Origin: Hyphomicrobium_A sp963817485
Lineage (GTDB): Bacteria > Pseudomonadota > Alphaproteobacteria > Rhizobiales > Hyphomicrobiaceae
DNA length: 64,000 nt
Assembly: GCA_963817485.1 (NCBI GenBank)
Contig: CAWFOR010000005.1
Location: 62,001-126,000 of the forward strand
Direction: 5' to 3'
Notes under the pieces: generated by a model
Database searches by the model: none
Told to the model about the DNA's origin: nothing
Seen by the model: only the letters and a program-made list of their open reading frames with translations
Shown: piece after piece, positions 53,343-61,824 of the stretch
Position numbering within the stretch: position 1 is the first letter of the stretch
How the letters are laid out: the number at the start of each line of letters is the position of its first letter
Program-made: the position numbers and the translations under genes

Positions 53343-53837
53343 ATGATCGTGCGGATGTCCAAGATTGCGCTCGTGCTGGCGATCGGCCTGTTCGGGCTGC
53401 TCGTCGGCGCCGACAATGTCGTCGACTATGGGACCAACTACGCGTTCGTCACGCACGTGATGGACATGGACTCGGTCTTCCCCAATTCGACGCTGACCTG
53501 GCGCGCGGTCACGAGCCCGGTCCTGCACGAGATCGCCTATGCCGGCATCATCGCCGCGGAGCTCTTGTCGGGGGCGCTGTGCGTCGGCGGCGCGGCGCGG
53601 CTGTGGAAGCTGCGCGCCGAGATGGCGGTCGACTTCAATGCCGGCAAGGACCTCGCGGTCGCCGGGCTGGTGCTCGGTCTGCTCTTATGGTTCGGCGGGT
53701 TCCTCGTCGTCGGCGGCGAATGGTTCCAGATGTGGCAATCCAAAACCTGGAACGGGCAGGAGGCGGCGTTCCGCTTCGTCGCCTGCATCGGGCTGGTGCT
53801 GATCTTCCTCAATCAGCCGGACGGCGAGCTCACCTGA
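53343..53837 (+). CDS. DUF2165-family membrane protein
   Basis: 164 residues from the ATG at 53343 with four membrane helices. Family blocks: LVGADNVVDYGTNYAFVTHV, VMDMDSVFPNSTLTWRAVTS, then GEWFQMWQSKTWNGQEAAFR. These Asp/Asn/Trp-rich loops are the hallmark of DUF2165. Function unknown. Confidence 0.88.
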   Translation: MIVRMSKIALVLAIGLFGLLVGADNVVDYGTNYAFVTHVMDMDSVFPNSTLTWRAVTSPVLHEIAYAGIIAAELLSGALCVGGAARLWKLRAEMAVDFNAGKDLAVAGLVLGLLLWFGGFLVVGGEWFQMWQSKTWNGQEAAFRFVACIGLVLIFLNQPDGELT

Positions 53838-53984
53838 TTCGGCGGCGGCCGCAGCGGTCCGCAACCGGCGTGGGTGCGGCCTGTTAACGTCTCCGCGTGC
53901 GTGCGCGAGGTAAGCCATGTTTTCGCCTTGGCTTTGGAGGACGGATCGGTCGCGCTCGCATCGTCGAACGGGGATAGACCGCGC

Positions 53985-54872
53985 ATGCGCCTGCTGATCG
54001 CCGGCTGGCAAGGACAGATCGCACGGGGGCTCGTCGAAGCCGCCCCCGCCTGCCCCGACGTGCGGGCGTGCGCCGTCGGTCGTGCCGCACTCGACATCTG
54101 CGAGGCGCGATCGATCGAACGGGCGCTCTCGCAAATCGAGCCGAGCGTCGTCATCAATTCCGCAGCCTACACCGCGGTCGACAAGGCCGAGACCGACGTG
54201 GAGCGCGCGTTTGCGCTCAACCGGGACGGGGCGCGCATGCTCGCCGAAGCCGCCGCAAAGCGCGGCATCCCCATCATCCATATGTCGACCGACTACGTGT
54301 TCGACGGGAGCAAGGCCGACCCGTACGTCGAGGACGACGAGACGGCGCCCGCGACCGTGTTCGGGCGCTCCAAGCTCGAAGGCGAGGCGGTGGTGCGCAC
54401 AGCCAACCCGCGCCACGTGATCCTGCGCACGGCCTGGATCTACAGCCCTACGGGCCGCAACTTCGTGAAGTCGATGCTCGAGCAGGCGGCGAGCCGCGAC
54501 CGCGTGCGCGTCGTCGACGACCAGCGCGGCAGCCCAACCTATGCGCCCCACCTCGTCGCGGCGATCCTCGACGTCGCGCGGCAATTGTCGGGACGCAAGG
54601 GTGCGGATGGGCCGTGGGGCATCTATAACGCAGCCGGGACCGGCACCACGACGTGGCGCAGCTTCGCCGAGGAGGTGTTCCGCCGCTCGGCTGCGCTCGG
54701 CGGACCGGTCGCCGAGGTCGAGCCGATCGCGAGCGCGGACTATCCGACGCCGGCACCGCGCCCGGCGAACTCGCAGCTCGATTGTTCCAAGCTCGAGCGT
54801 ACGTTCGGTCTGCGCCTGCCGGCTTGGCAGGAGGGCGTCGCCGATTGCGTCGAGCGGCTCGTGCGCGGTTAG
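53985..54872 (+). CDS. rfbD: dTDP-4-dehydrorhamnose reductase
   Basis: 295 residues from the ATG at 53985. The N-terminal NAD(P)-binding segment reads LLIAGWQGQIARGLVEA (a variant of GxxGQxG). VVINSAAYTAVDKAETD, HMSTDYVFDG (SDR-type Thr and Tyr region) and LRTAWIYSPTGRNFVKSML are the RmlD signatures. It reduces dTDP-4-dehydro-L-rhamnose to dTDP-L-rhamnose for cell-surface polysaccharide. The rmlABC partners are not in this window, so it may serve another sugar reductase role. Confidence 0.9.
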   Translation: MRLLIAGWQGQIARGLVEAAPACPDVRACAVGRAALDICEARSIERALSQIEPSVVINSAAYTAVDKAETDVERAFALNRDGARMLAEAAAKRGIPIIHMSTDYVFDGSKADPYVEDDETAPATVFGRSKLEGEAVVRTANPRHVILRTAWIYSPTGRNFVKSMLEQAASRDRVRVVDDQRGSPTYAPHLVAAILDVARQLSGRKGADGPWGIYNAAGTGTTTWRSFAEEVFRRSAALGGPVAEVEPIASADYPTPAPRPANSQLDCSKLERTFGLRLPAWQEGVADCVERLVRG

Positions 54873-54887
54873 CCCGGCAGCGCCGAG

Positions 54888-55199
54888 TCAGCGGGCGGGC
54901 CCCTTCTCCTCGCGCACCTCTTCGACCTCGATGTACTCCCTGCGGCCGCGCGTCAGCCAGACGAGCGCATAGGTGATCGCCGCAGCGACCGCCCAGGTAA
55001 TCAAAGTCGTGAACTCGGATTTGGCTGTGGCCGGCGGGTGGCCATTGGCGAACGGAGTGCCCGTCAACCAATGCCAGAGGCCGTTAAAGAACGCGTAGGC
55101 GAAAGCGGCATTCACTGCCAAGAAAAAGAGCAGCAAAAAGAAGCCCATAATACTGCGCCGGCGAGAGATGATCGTGCGCCGCGTAATCGTTTGAGACAT
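54888..55199 (-). CDS. Small membrane protein with two helices
   Basis: 103 residues from the ATG at 55199. A basic N-terminus (TRRTIISRRRS) is followed by a helix (GFFLLLFFLAVNAAFAYAFF), a short loop and a second helix (TLITWAVAAAITYALVWL). The cytosolic tail is acidic/basic and ends EVREEKGPAR. No known family. Confidence 0.65.
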   Translation of the reverse strand: MSQTITRRTIISRRRSIMGFFLLLFFLAVNAAFAYAFFNGLWHWLTGTPFANGHPPATAKSEFTTLITWAVAAAITYALVWLTRGRREYIEVEEVREEKGPAR

Positions 55200-55391
55200 G
55201 ACTGTCTCCGCAATAGCCGCACGGGCGCGACCGTAGCGCGCGAGCTACGGTTTGCATACTTACGGATCGCCAAAGTTCTCGCTCTGCAACGCGCGATCAG
55301 AATTTTTTTCGAATTGCAAATCGCGGTGACAGGCCCGGCGGCACTTATGCCAGGATGCCCCGTCCGATTCGAGCAACCAGCAGTGTGCCAG

Positions 55392-56498
55392 ATGCGCCGA
55401 TTGATCGTTGCCGCCGCCCTCCTCGTCTCCCTCGCATTTCACGGCCATCCAGCCCAAGCAGGCGCTCCGGCAAGCCCGGACGATACGGCGCGGTTCCTCG
55501 CCGGCATGCCGGTCGGGGCCAATTCCCCGCTCTTGCCGCTGGTGGCTGATTCTGGCTGGCAGCAGCACGCCAAGCTCTTCGACGAGACCTGGAAGGGTCT
55601 CGACGAGCGCCAGCTCTCCAACATCCGCGCCTGGACGGCGAAGAACATCACCGACCCGCGGCCGGTGCTGTTCTACTTCTTCAGCGGCCCGGACTTCCTC
55701 TACGCCAACGCGTTCTTCCCCAAGGCCAACACCTACGTGCTGGCCGGGCTCGAGCCGGTCGGCCGCATCCCCGACGTGGCGAGCCTGCCGCCGAAGTCGG
55801 TGCCCGGCACGCTGCGCCACCTCGAGTCCTCGCTCAGCAACATCCTGAAGCTCAGCTACTTCATCACCCTCGACATGGATTCAAAGCTGCGCCAGACGCA
55901 GCTCAACGGCACCCTGCCGGTGCTCTACGTCTTCCTCGCGCGCTCGGGGAAAACCGTTCGCGATGTGAGCTACGTCAACTTGAAGGATGACGGATCGATC
56001 GAGACCGTGAGCGACGGCAAGGGCAACGAGAAGGGCGTCAAGATCACGTTCGCCGGCGCCGACGGCCGCGAGCAGACGCTCTATTATTTCAGCACCAACC
56101 TCTCCAACAAGGGCGTGCGCTCCAGCCCGTTCCTGAAGTTCTGCAACGGGCTCGGAAACGGCGACGCCTTCATCAAGAGCGCGTCCTATCTCCTGCATGG
56201 CGACGAGTTTGCGGACACGCGCAATTTCCTTCTCGACCATAGCGCCGCGATCCTGCAGGACGACACGGGCGTTCCGGTGAGCCATTTCAAGGCGGAGCAG
56301 TGGCAGTTGCAGCCGTTCGGCACCTACACCAGCCCGATCGGGATGTTCCGCGGCAACTACCAGTCGAAGCTGCGGGCGCTCTACCAGACCGCCAAGCCGA
56401 CCCCGATCAACTTCGGCGTCGGCTACAAGTGGAAGCTGAACCAGTCGAACCTGCTGCTCGCGGTGAAGAAGGAATTGAAGGCCGCCGCCGGCGAGTGA
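55392..56498 (+). CDS. Secreted conserved hypothetical protein, 368 aa
   Basis: Starts at the ATG at 55392 (MRRLIVAAALLVSLAFHG), with a signal peptide ending near AQAGA. The mature protein contains FYFFSGPDFLYANAFFPKAN, TYVLAGLEPVGRIPDV, FCNGLGNGDAFIKSASYLLH and a C-terminal INFGVGYKWKLNQSNLLLAV. I associate the block 'SGPDFLYA..FFP.A..YVL.GLEPVG' with a widespread uncharacterised periplasmic family. It has no visible catalytic triad. It converges with the oxalate decarboxylase gene. Confidence 0.78.
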   Translation: MRRLIVAAALLVSLAFHGHPAQAGAPASPDDTARFLAGMPVGANSPLLPLVADSGWQQHAKLFDETWKGLDERQLSNIRAWTAKNITDPRPVLFYFFSGPDFLYANAFFPKANTYVLAGLEPVGRIPDVASLPPKSVPGTLRHLESSLSNILKLSYFITLDMDSKLRQTQLNGTLPVLYVFLARSGKTVRDVSYVNLKDDGSIETVSDGKGNEKGVKITFAGADGREQTLYYFSTNLSNKGVRSSPFLKFCNGLGNGDAFIKSASYLLHGDEFADTRNFLLDHSAAILQDDTGVPVSHFKAEQWQLQPFGTYTSPIGMFRGNYQSKLRALYQTAKPTPINFGVGYKWKLNQSNLLLAVKKELKAAAGE

Positions 56499-56525
56499 GC
56501 GCGGCCGAGCCCCGCCACCGCAGGC

Positions 56526-57779
56526 TTAGACCGGCAGCACCATCGGCTTGTCGCTGGGGAAGCGGGCAAGCGTGTCCAGGCTCACGTTCAGATGCTGGGC
56601 GACCATGGCGCGCGGGGTGTGGGTCAGCCACTCGGTGAGCGAGACGTCCTGGACCTGGCCGCTGCGGAACACCTCCAGATAGACGAGATCGGTCGTCCCG
56701 GTGTTGCGGATGTAGTGGCCGTAGGCGCGCTTGATGTAGCCGACGTCGCCGGGATTGAAGTTCTGGGTGACGACGTTGGGCCCGGTATTGAAGACCGTGA
56801 GCTCGCCCTGGCCGGCGATGATGTAGGTCCATTCGTCCGCATTCGGGTGCCAGTGCATCTCCCGCATTCCACCGGGGTGCAGCGTGACGTGCGCGGCTGC
56901 GACGTTCTTGGCGACCTCGAAGTTGGTCGAATCGGCGATGCGAACCTCCCCGCCGCGCGTCTTGCGGATGGGCGGGAGGTCGGCGAGCCGGAAGGCGGAT
57001 GAGAGCTGGGGTGAGCCGAGCGAGCCTTGCGCCTCGAGCCGGGAGGCCTCGATCGGACCCGGCATCTCGCCCTGGAAGATGTAGAGGTTGTGCAGCGGGA
57101 TCTTGCTGAAGGTATCGGCCGGCACGCCGAAATTCATGGCGAGCGCCTCGGGCGGCGTATGCGCCATCCAATCGGTCAGCAGCAGCGTGTTGAACTCGGA
57201 CGCCTTGCCGTCGTCGAAACAGATGATGAACTCGCATCCATCCGGGCCGACACCCTGCAGCGAATGGGGCAGCCCCGGCGGGAAGTACCACAGGCCGCCC
57301 TCCTCCACGTCCTCGACGTTGGCACGGCCCTGCCCGTCGATCGTGGTGATGCGGCAGGCGCCGCTCGTCACGTAGGCCCATTCGGCATCGAGGTGCCAGT
57401 GCAGCTCGCGGATGCCGCCGCGGGTGAGGCGCATGTTGACGCCGGCTATCTGCTGCGAGATCTGGAAATCGTACTGCGTCACCTGGCGCGCCCAACCGCC
57501 GTCCTGGATGCGGCGCGGCGCGTTGTTGAAGGTGGCCCAGAACATGGGCAGCTCGCCGACATCGGTCGCAGGCGGCGAGAAGGCCCCCGGAAACTGGCTC
57601 GACATGGCCGGGTTGTTGGGGCCGGGATCGGTGGCGCTCGATGGATTTTTCAAGGTGTTGATCGCCCCTTGCGGCGGCACATCGGGGTTGCCGTAGGACT
57701 GGGCGCGCGCCTGCCCGGCCGCGGCTGCGAAGCCCGCCGCCGTTGCAACGAGGAGATTGCGGCGGGACAGCTCTTCCAT
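56526..57779 (-). CDS. oxdC: Bicupin oxalate decarboxylase, Tat-exported
   Basis: 417 residues with a Tat-type signal (SRRNLLVATAAGFAAAAGQA). Both cupin domains keep their Mn ligands: domain 1 has RELHWHLDAEWAYV and PGLPHSLQG, domain 2 has REMHWHPNADEWTYI and AYGHYIRNTG. The lid segment of domain 1 reads ASEFNTLLLTDWMAHTP, keeping the Glu of the known SENST lid. The enzyme turns oxalate into formate and CO2, here in the periplasm. Order and length match Bacillus OxdC closely. An oxalate oxidase activity cannot be excluded because the lid differs (SEFNT). Confidence 0.92.
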   Translation of the reverse strand: MEELSRRNLLVATAAGFAAAAGQARAQSYGNPDVPPQGAINTLKNPSSATDPGPNNPAMSSQFPGAFSPPATDVGELPMFWATFNNAPRRIQDGGWARQVTQYDFQISQQIAGVNMRLTRGGIRELHWHLDAEWAYVTSGACRITTIDGQGRANVEDVEEGGLWYFPPGLPHSLQGVGPDGCEFIICFDDGKASEFNTLLLTDWMAHTPPEALAMNFGVPADTFSKIPLHNLYIFQGEMPGPIEASRLEAQGSLGSPQLSSAFRLADLPPIRKTRGGEVRIADSTNFEVAKNVAAAHVTLHPGGMREMHWHPNADEWTYIIAGQGELTVFNTGPNVVTQNFNPGDVGYIKRAYGHYIRNTGTTDLVYLEVFRSGQVQDVSLTEWLTHTPRAMVAQHLNVSLDTLARFPSDKPMVLPV

Positions 57780-57953
57780 CTCAAGCTCTCAGGTTGCAGA
57801 CGCGAGCGGCGTCTGACGTGGATCGGTTGAGACTGCTGGGCCAGCGTTAATTTCGCGTTGCGCGGGTCGGCTCCTTGCGAGCAACGACCGGTAAAATTGA
57901 ATACGTCGATTGCACATAAGGCGCCGCCTTGAGCAAAGCGCCTTTGGCGCACC

Positions 57954-58469
57954 CTAGCTCCGGTAGTGGCGCCACATGCGCGTCAGCGTGCGGTGAATCT
58001 CGTCGGGCGGGTGGTCGAATGGGTCGATATTGATTCGCACGACGTTCGAGTACGTCATCGCCCACGGTATGCGCATCAGCGAGCGCCAGAACGGCTGCTT
58101 GCGCCAATCGGCCACGAGCGCGCTCGTCACCGTCATGTTGAGCGCGATCTGCAGCTCGTGGTTGATCTCGGCGCGCTCGGCAATGGCGACGAGATCGATG
58201 CGGTCGATCGCGCGCCAGCGGATCAACCCCAACCCCTGAATGAAGACGCCATACTCGTTGGCGCCGATCGTCGGCCGCGTCTCCAGCAGGGGAAAGTTGT
58301 AGTAGGTTGCACCCGCCGCCGCGACGCCGAGCACGAGCGCCAGGTAAGAGCCGGTCACCCAGGCCCCGGCGAGCAGGCCCGCCGAAAGCAGGGCCAAGAG
58401 GTAGACGGGGAACCGTTCTTCGTCCCGTCCGTAGGCGACCGAGTAGCCGCCGACGTTCGTCTCGTCCAT
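57954..58469 (-). CDS. Conserved hypothetical membrane protein
   Basis: 171 residues from the ATG at 58469, chosen because GGAGG lies just upstream (an ATG at 58484 overlaps that site). Two adjacent helices (FPVYLLALLSAGLLAGAWVT and LALVLGVAAAGATYY) are followed by a cytosolic domain with NEYGVFIQGLGLIRWRAIDR and ending LTRMWRHYRS. This helix-pair plus PH-like domain resembles small membrane proteins with a bPH-type fold; no function known. Confidence 0.7.
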   Translation of the reverse strand: MDETNVGGYSVAYGRDEERFPVYLLALLSAGLLAGAWVTGSYLALVLGVAAAGATYYNFPLLETRPTIGANEYGVFIQGLGLIRWRAIDRIDLVAIAERAEINHELQIALNMTVTSALVADWRKQPFWRSLMRIPWAMTYSNVVRINIDPFDHPPDEIHRTLTRMWRHYRS

Positions 58470-58560
58470 ACCCGCCGCCTCCATTGGCGCGCGCCCTCAC
58501 GCCCTCCGCAATCTTCGGGCAATCGCGGCACGGGTCAAGCGCGACAGGACAATAGGGGGA

Positions 58561-58596
58561 AGCGGAAAAGCAATCGGGAGCCCGAAGGGCCCCCGA
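58561..58596 (-). terminator. Intrinsic terminator downstream of ctrA
   Basis: On the reverse strand a 10-position stem (TCGGGGGCCC with GGGCTCCCGA, one mismatch) with a TTC loop is followed by TTGCTTTTCC. It lies 37 bases after the ctrA stop codon. The T-run is interrupted, so efficiency is uncertain. Confidence 0.6.
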
Positions 58597-58632
58597 GATG
58601 CCGTCAACAAAGCCCGGCGTCGGATCGGCGGC

Positions 58633-59328
58633 CTAGGCGGCGACCGTATCGTCGGCGGGATCGCGCAGCACGTAGCCGCGGCCCCAGACCGTCTCGATGT
58701 AGTGCTGACCGCCGGTGGCCGCCTGCAGCTTCTTGCGCAGCTTGCAGATGAAGACGTCGATGATCTTGAGCTCGGGCTCGTCCATGCCGCCGTAGAGATG
58801 ATTGAGGAACATCTCCTTGGTGAGGGTGGTGCCTTTGCGGAGCGAGAGCAGCTCCAGCATCTGGTATTCCTTGCCGGTCAGATGCACGCGCTGGCCGTTG
58901 ACGTCGACCGTCTTGGTGTCGAGGTTGACCCGCAGGTCGCCCGTCTCGATGACGGACTGAGCATGGCCCTTGGAGCGGCGCACGATGGCGTGGATGCGGG
59001 CGACGAGCTCGTCCTTGTGGAAGGGCTTCGTCATGTAGTCGTCGGCGCCGAAGCCGAGCCCGCGGACCTTGTCCTCGATGCCGGCGAGGCCGGAGAGGAT
59101 GAGGATGGGGGTCGACACCTTTGCGATCCTTAACGTCTTCAGGACCTCGTAGCCGCTCATATCCGGCAAGTTGAGGTCCAGAAGGATAATGTCGTAGTCG
59201 TAGAGCTTGCCGAGGTCGACGCCCTCTTCGCCCAGGTCTGTGGTGTAAACGTTGAACCCTTCGGACTGGAGCATCAGCTCGATGCTTTGCGCTGTTGCGC
59301 TGTCGTCCTCGATCAGCAGAACTCTCAT
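58633..59328 (-). CDS. ctrA: Cell-cycle master response regulator CtrA
   Basis: 231 residues: MRVLLIEDDSATAQSIELML at the start, phospho-acceptor in IILLDLNLPDMSGYEVL, Thr/Ser in LILSGLAG and Lys in YMTKPFHKDEL. The DNA-binding domain contains GKEYQMLELLSLRKGTTLTK and LYGGMDEPELKIIDVFICKL. These stretches are almost invariant in alphaproteobacterial CtrA. CtrA controls replication start, flagella, pili and division. A CtrA-like box upstream (59427-59441) suggests autoregulation. The degradation-signal C-terminus here reads DDTVAA, ending in two Ala like ClpXP-tagged CtrA. Confidence 0.98.
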   Translation of the reverse strand: MRVLLIEDDSATAQSIELMLQSEGFNVYTTDLGEEGVDLGKLYDYDIILLDLNLPDMSGYEVLKTLRIAKVSTPILILSGLAGIEDKVRGLGFGADDYMTKPFHKDELVARIHAIVRRSKGHAQSVIETGDLRVNLDTKTVDVNGQRVHLTGKEYQMLELLSLRKGTTLTKEMFLNHLYGGMDEPELKIIDVFICKLRKKLQAATGGQHYIETVWGRGYVLRDPADDTVAA

Positions 59329-59426
59329 GATTTCCTCTTCAAAGTCCCGCGCCGTTGCCCGATCACGAAGAGACTGGCCGCCATCCCTTCGAGCTAAGTC
59401 ATCGTTAGGAAATTACCGCCCGAAAG

Positions 59427-59441
59427 TTAACAAACCCTAAT
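59427..59441 (-). promoter_or_regulatory. Candidate CtrA box in the ctrA promoter region
   Basis: The top strand reads TTAA, CAAACCC, TAAT; the ctrA coding strand reads ATTA-N7-TTAA. This is two bases off the consensus, about 100 bases before the ctrA ATG, in an AT-rich stretch that also holds an overlapping TAATTAA. CtrA autoregulation is known in Caulobacter; here it is inferred. Confidence 0.4.
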
Positions 59442-60016
59442 TAAGTCTTTCTCTCCGACCCAACTCTCTAACGAAACTTGACCGACACTGTTCTCCCTAC
59501 CGTCCGATAGGGAATAGATGCCCCACACGCCTGGCACGCAGGCGCTCCGCCGCCCAAAGAGCAGCGTGCACGGCCTGCTAAGACCGCGTCGACACCACGA
59601 AATTTGATGTAAGCCCTCGAACCCGGCGGGATCCCGGCAACGCTTAATCCTGGCCTTGCTGCAGCCTGCCTCAAGTCTGCGGTAGGTACCGGGAAAGCGT
59701 TGGCCAAGCCCCGAAATCGCCAACGAATCTAGAGGTAACAGAATTCGCCAAGCGGCCCTATAGCCGCAGAGCCATTTTTTGGACCGTATTAGGATTAATT
59801 TCCAGAGAATGAGCTTTGCGTTGCTTTACCGCAACTTAATGGCGCCGTGTCAGATTTGGTGCGAAGGTCGGCCGAGGCACTTTCCCGGCGACCCAGATGG
59901 CAGGATCGAAGCCTGCGCGCGCGGTGATCTAGGTGGGACGATCCCCACGCGCGGGCCATGGCACGCTTCTTGTTTCTACTGCCATCAGAGTTCGAGTTAG
60001 TCCGGGGTATCGAACA
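59442..60016. other. Long upstream region of ctrA and the FliJ-like gene
   Basis: About 575 bases without a convincing gene. A leftward open frame (59468-59707, TTG start, with CQACGASIP) is possible but weak. A GANTC site (GAATC) lies at about 59725. Promoters for the divergent ctrA and FliJ-like genes must be here. Multiple ctrA promoters in a long leader are usual in this group. Confidence 0.45.
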
Positions 60017-60397
60017 ATGAAAGCACGCGAATCAGCTCTGAGGCTGAAGCGGTTTGAAGCCGACGAGAAAGCACGCAAGGTTGCCGATCTCGAGCACATG
60101 ATCCGCGAGTTCGAGAACATGGCTGCCGATCTCGACCGCCAAATCAAGGCCGAGGAGGACCGCACCGGGATCAAGGACCCGGCGCATTTCGCCTACTCGA
60201 CCTTCGCCAAATCGGCGAGCCAGCGCCGTGACAACCTGCGCACCTCCGCCGACGGCCTGAAAGCCAAGCTCGAAGGCGCCCAGCGCGAGCGGGACGAGGC
60301 ATTGGAACAAGTGTCCCGCGCTGACACACCCGAGACACGCGCCGAGCTGCGCAACCGCCGCCGTCCCGACCGGGCCTCGACCGCCATCCTGCGCTAA
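60017..60397 (+). CDS. fliJ: FliJ-like flagellar export chaperone/coiled-coil protein
   Basis: 126 residues from the ATG at 60017. It is almost entirely coiled coil: MKARESALRLKRFEADEKAR, VADLEHMIREFENMAADLDR, then GIKDPAHFAYSTFAKSASQR and RRDNLRTSADGLKAKLEGAQ. This matches the FliJ-type protein encoded next to ctrA in Hyphomicrobiales, which assists the flagellar export ATPase FliI. The last 30 residues are Arg/Pro-rich and less typical. The usual fliI neighbour is not seen on this side. Confidence 0.8.
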   Translation: MKARESALRLKRFEADEKARKVADLEHMIREFENMAADLDRQIKAEEDRTGIKDPAHFAYSTFAKSASQRRDNLRTSADGLKAKLEGAQRERDEALEQVSRADTPETRAELRNRRRPDRASTAILR

Positions 60398-60607
60398 CGC
60401 GCCAGCCCCAACGGGCTCCATAACGTTCTCCGGCCTGTTTCTCCTGCCTTTTTCTCTGGCCTGGCGCTCGCGCGGCGGCGCCTGCCACCTTGTCTTGGTT
60501 GGCGCCCCGTGCCAACGAATCGCGGTTGGGGCAGGCTAGCCCCCGGCTCCAGCTGCGACGGGAGCCAGGGCACGGGAACCGGGGGCAACGCCGGGGTGGA
60601 CGAAGGC

Positions 60608-61168
60608 ATGCTGCGAGCGGGCTTTATCAGTGCCAGTGCCGCCGCGATGCTGCTCGCGGGCGGATGCTCGAACGCCACGGCGCCGACGCTTCCCTCCCTT
60701 TCTGAGATCACCGGCACCGTCTCCGAAGCGCCCGTCGTCGGCGCGCCGACGGAGGTGTATGCGCGCGTTGCGCGCGGGGCCATGGCCTGCTGGTTTGGGA
60801 CCTCCGGGCCTCTCAAGGCGGGCTACGTCTATCACGCCGAAGCGGAGCCGGCCGCGCAGGGCGGCAAGGCCGAGATCATCATCCACGAGCGCGACCGCAC
60901 GATCGACACCCAAAAAGGTCCGAAGGCGTTCCGCGTCGCCATCACCAAGGAGGGCGAGGCCACCTCTTTGGCGGTCGAGAACATGAAGCTTCCCGAGCCG
61001 CTGGCCAAAACGATGGAGGCGGACGTGCGCCGCTGGGGCGCCGGCTCGATCGGGTGCGCCGCAGGCGACAAGGGCGAGGCCGGCTGGGAGCCGCGGGCGC
61101 CCGAGGGCGAAGCCCCGCCGACGACAAAAAAGGCGAAGGCGACGCCCAAAAAGAATGGCGACACCTGA
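60608..61168 (+). CDS. Putative lipoprotein of the ctrA-sciP region
   Basis: 186 residues from the ATG at 60608 with a lipoprotein signal (SASAAAMLLAGGCSNA, lipidated Cys at about 20). The mature domain has RVARGAMACWFGTSGPLKAG and AEIIIHERDRTIDTQKGPKA. A linker and a Lys/Ala/Pro-rich tail (TTKKAKATPKKNGDT) follow. It is found in the same place, between the FliJ-like gene and sciP, in related genomes as far as I recall. Function unknown; probably an envelope protein. Confidence 0.75.
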   Translation: MLRAGFISASAAAMLLAGGCSNATAPTLPSLSEITGTVSEAPVVGAPTEVYARVARGAMACWFGTSGPLKAGYVYHAEAEPAAQGGKAEIIIHERDRTIDTQKGPKAFRVAITKEGEATSLAVENMKLPEPLAKTMEADVRRWGAGSIGCAAGDKGEAGWEPRAPEGEAPPTTKKAKATPKKNGDT

Positions 61169-61232
61169 TGGCCTTGAACGGTGTTAAATAGCGGTTGCCC
61201 GCGAGCCGCATATGCGGCCGCCCCGCAGGCAG

Positions 61233-61514
61233 CTAGTCGCCGCGGTACTCTTGGATGCGCGTGGCGCGCAGCCCCGGCAGCCCATGCTTGTCGATCGAGC
61301 GCTGCCAGGACAGGAACTCGTCGACGGTCAGCTTGTAGCGCTCGCAGGCTTCCTCAATGCTGAGCAGGCCGCCGCGCACGGCAGCAACCACCTCCGCCTT
61401 GCGGCGGATGACCCAGCGCTTGGTATCCCGCGGAGGAAGATCCGCTACCGTCAGCGGGCTCCCATCGGGCCCGATAACGTAGCGCACCCGCGCTCTCATC
61501 TGTTGTTCGGTCAT
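61233..61514 (-). CDS. sciP: CtrA inhibitory protein SciP
   Basis: 93 residues from the ATG at 61514 (MTEQQMRARVRYVIGPDGSP). ADLPPRDTKRWVIRRKAEVV, VRGGLLSIEEACERYKLTVD and EFLSWQRSIDKHGLPGLRAT are the near-invariant SciP (DUF1153) blocks with its helix-turn-helix. In Caulobacter SciP binds DNA/CtrA and blocks CtrA-driven transcription in G1. A CtrA-like box lies 50 bases upstream (61564-61578), so the classic CtrA-SciP feedback loop appears present. Confidence 0.97.
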   Translation of the reverse strand: MTEQQMRARVRYVIGPDGSPLTVADLPPRDTKRWVIRRKAEVVAAVRGGLLSIEEACERYKLTVDEFLSWQRSIDKHGLPGLRATRIQEYRGD

Positions 61515-61563
61515 GATACTCGTTACACACTCATCGACCAGTCCCATAGATAAGCCAACACGA

Positions 61564-61578
61564 TTAAGACCGGCCTAA
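61564..61578 (-). promoter_or_regulatory. Candidate CtrA box upstream of sciP
   Basis: On the sciP coding strand the site reads TTAG, GCCGGTC, TTAA, one base off TTAA-N7-TTAA, ending 50 bases before the ATG. The region is AT-rich. sciP is a known CtrA target in Caulobacter, which supports the reading. Confidence 0.5.
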
Positions 61579-61824
61579 GTTATTGAGTAAACATAACATA
61601 AACCGGACCCTCAGGGCTCGCTTCACGCCATTAACGTTGACGCAACAGATGCCGGGCGGCGCCCGGCTGACGCGCCGGTCGACAGGCTTCCGGCACCCTT
61701 GCTTGCGCTACCCGCCGCTCACGCCGTAAATTGCCCCGCAACATGGGCACTGGCATCCGCCGTGACCCGCGGATGTTCCTCGTTCTCGCTCGTGGTTCGG
61801 CCTGCGGCCCGTTGAGGCTTCAAG
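61579..61824. other. Intergenic stretch between divergent sciP and mnmA
   Basis: No gene seen. AT-rich at the sciP side, GC-rich towards mnmA. It must hold both promoters. Confidence 0.4.

Noticed and set aside
59468..59707. Possible 79-aa leftward protein with CQACGASIP upstream of ctrA
   Set aside because: TTG start only, no ribosome site, and it overlaps the likely ctrA promoter region; a two-Cys motif alone is not enough.
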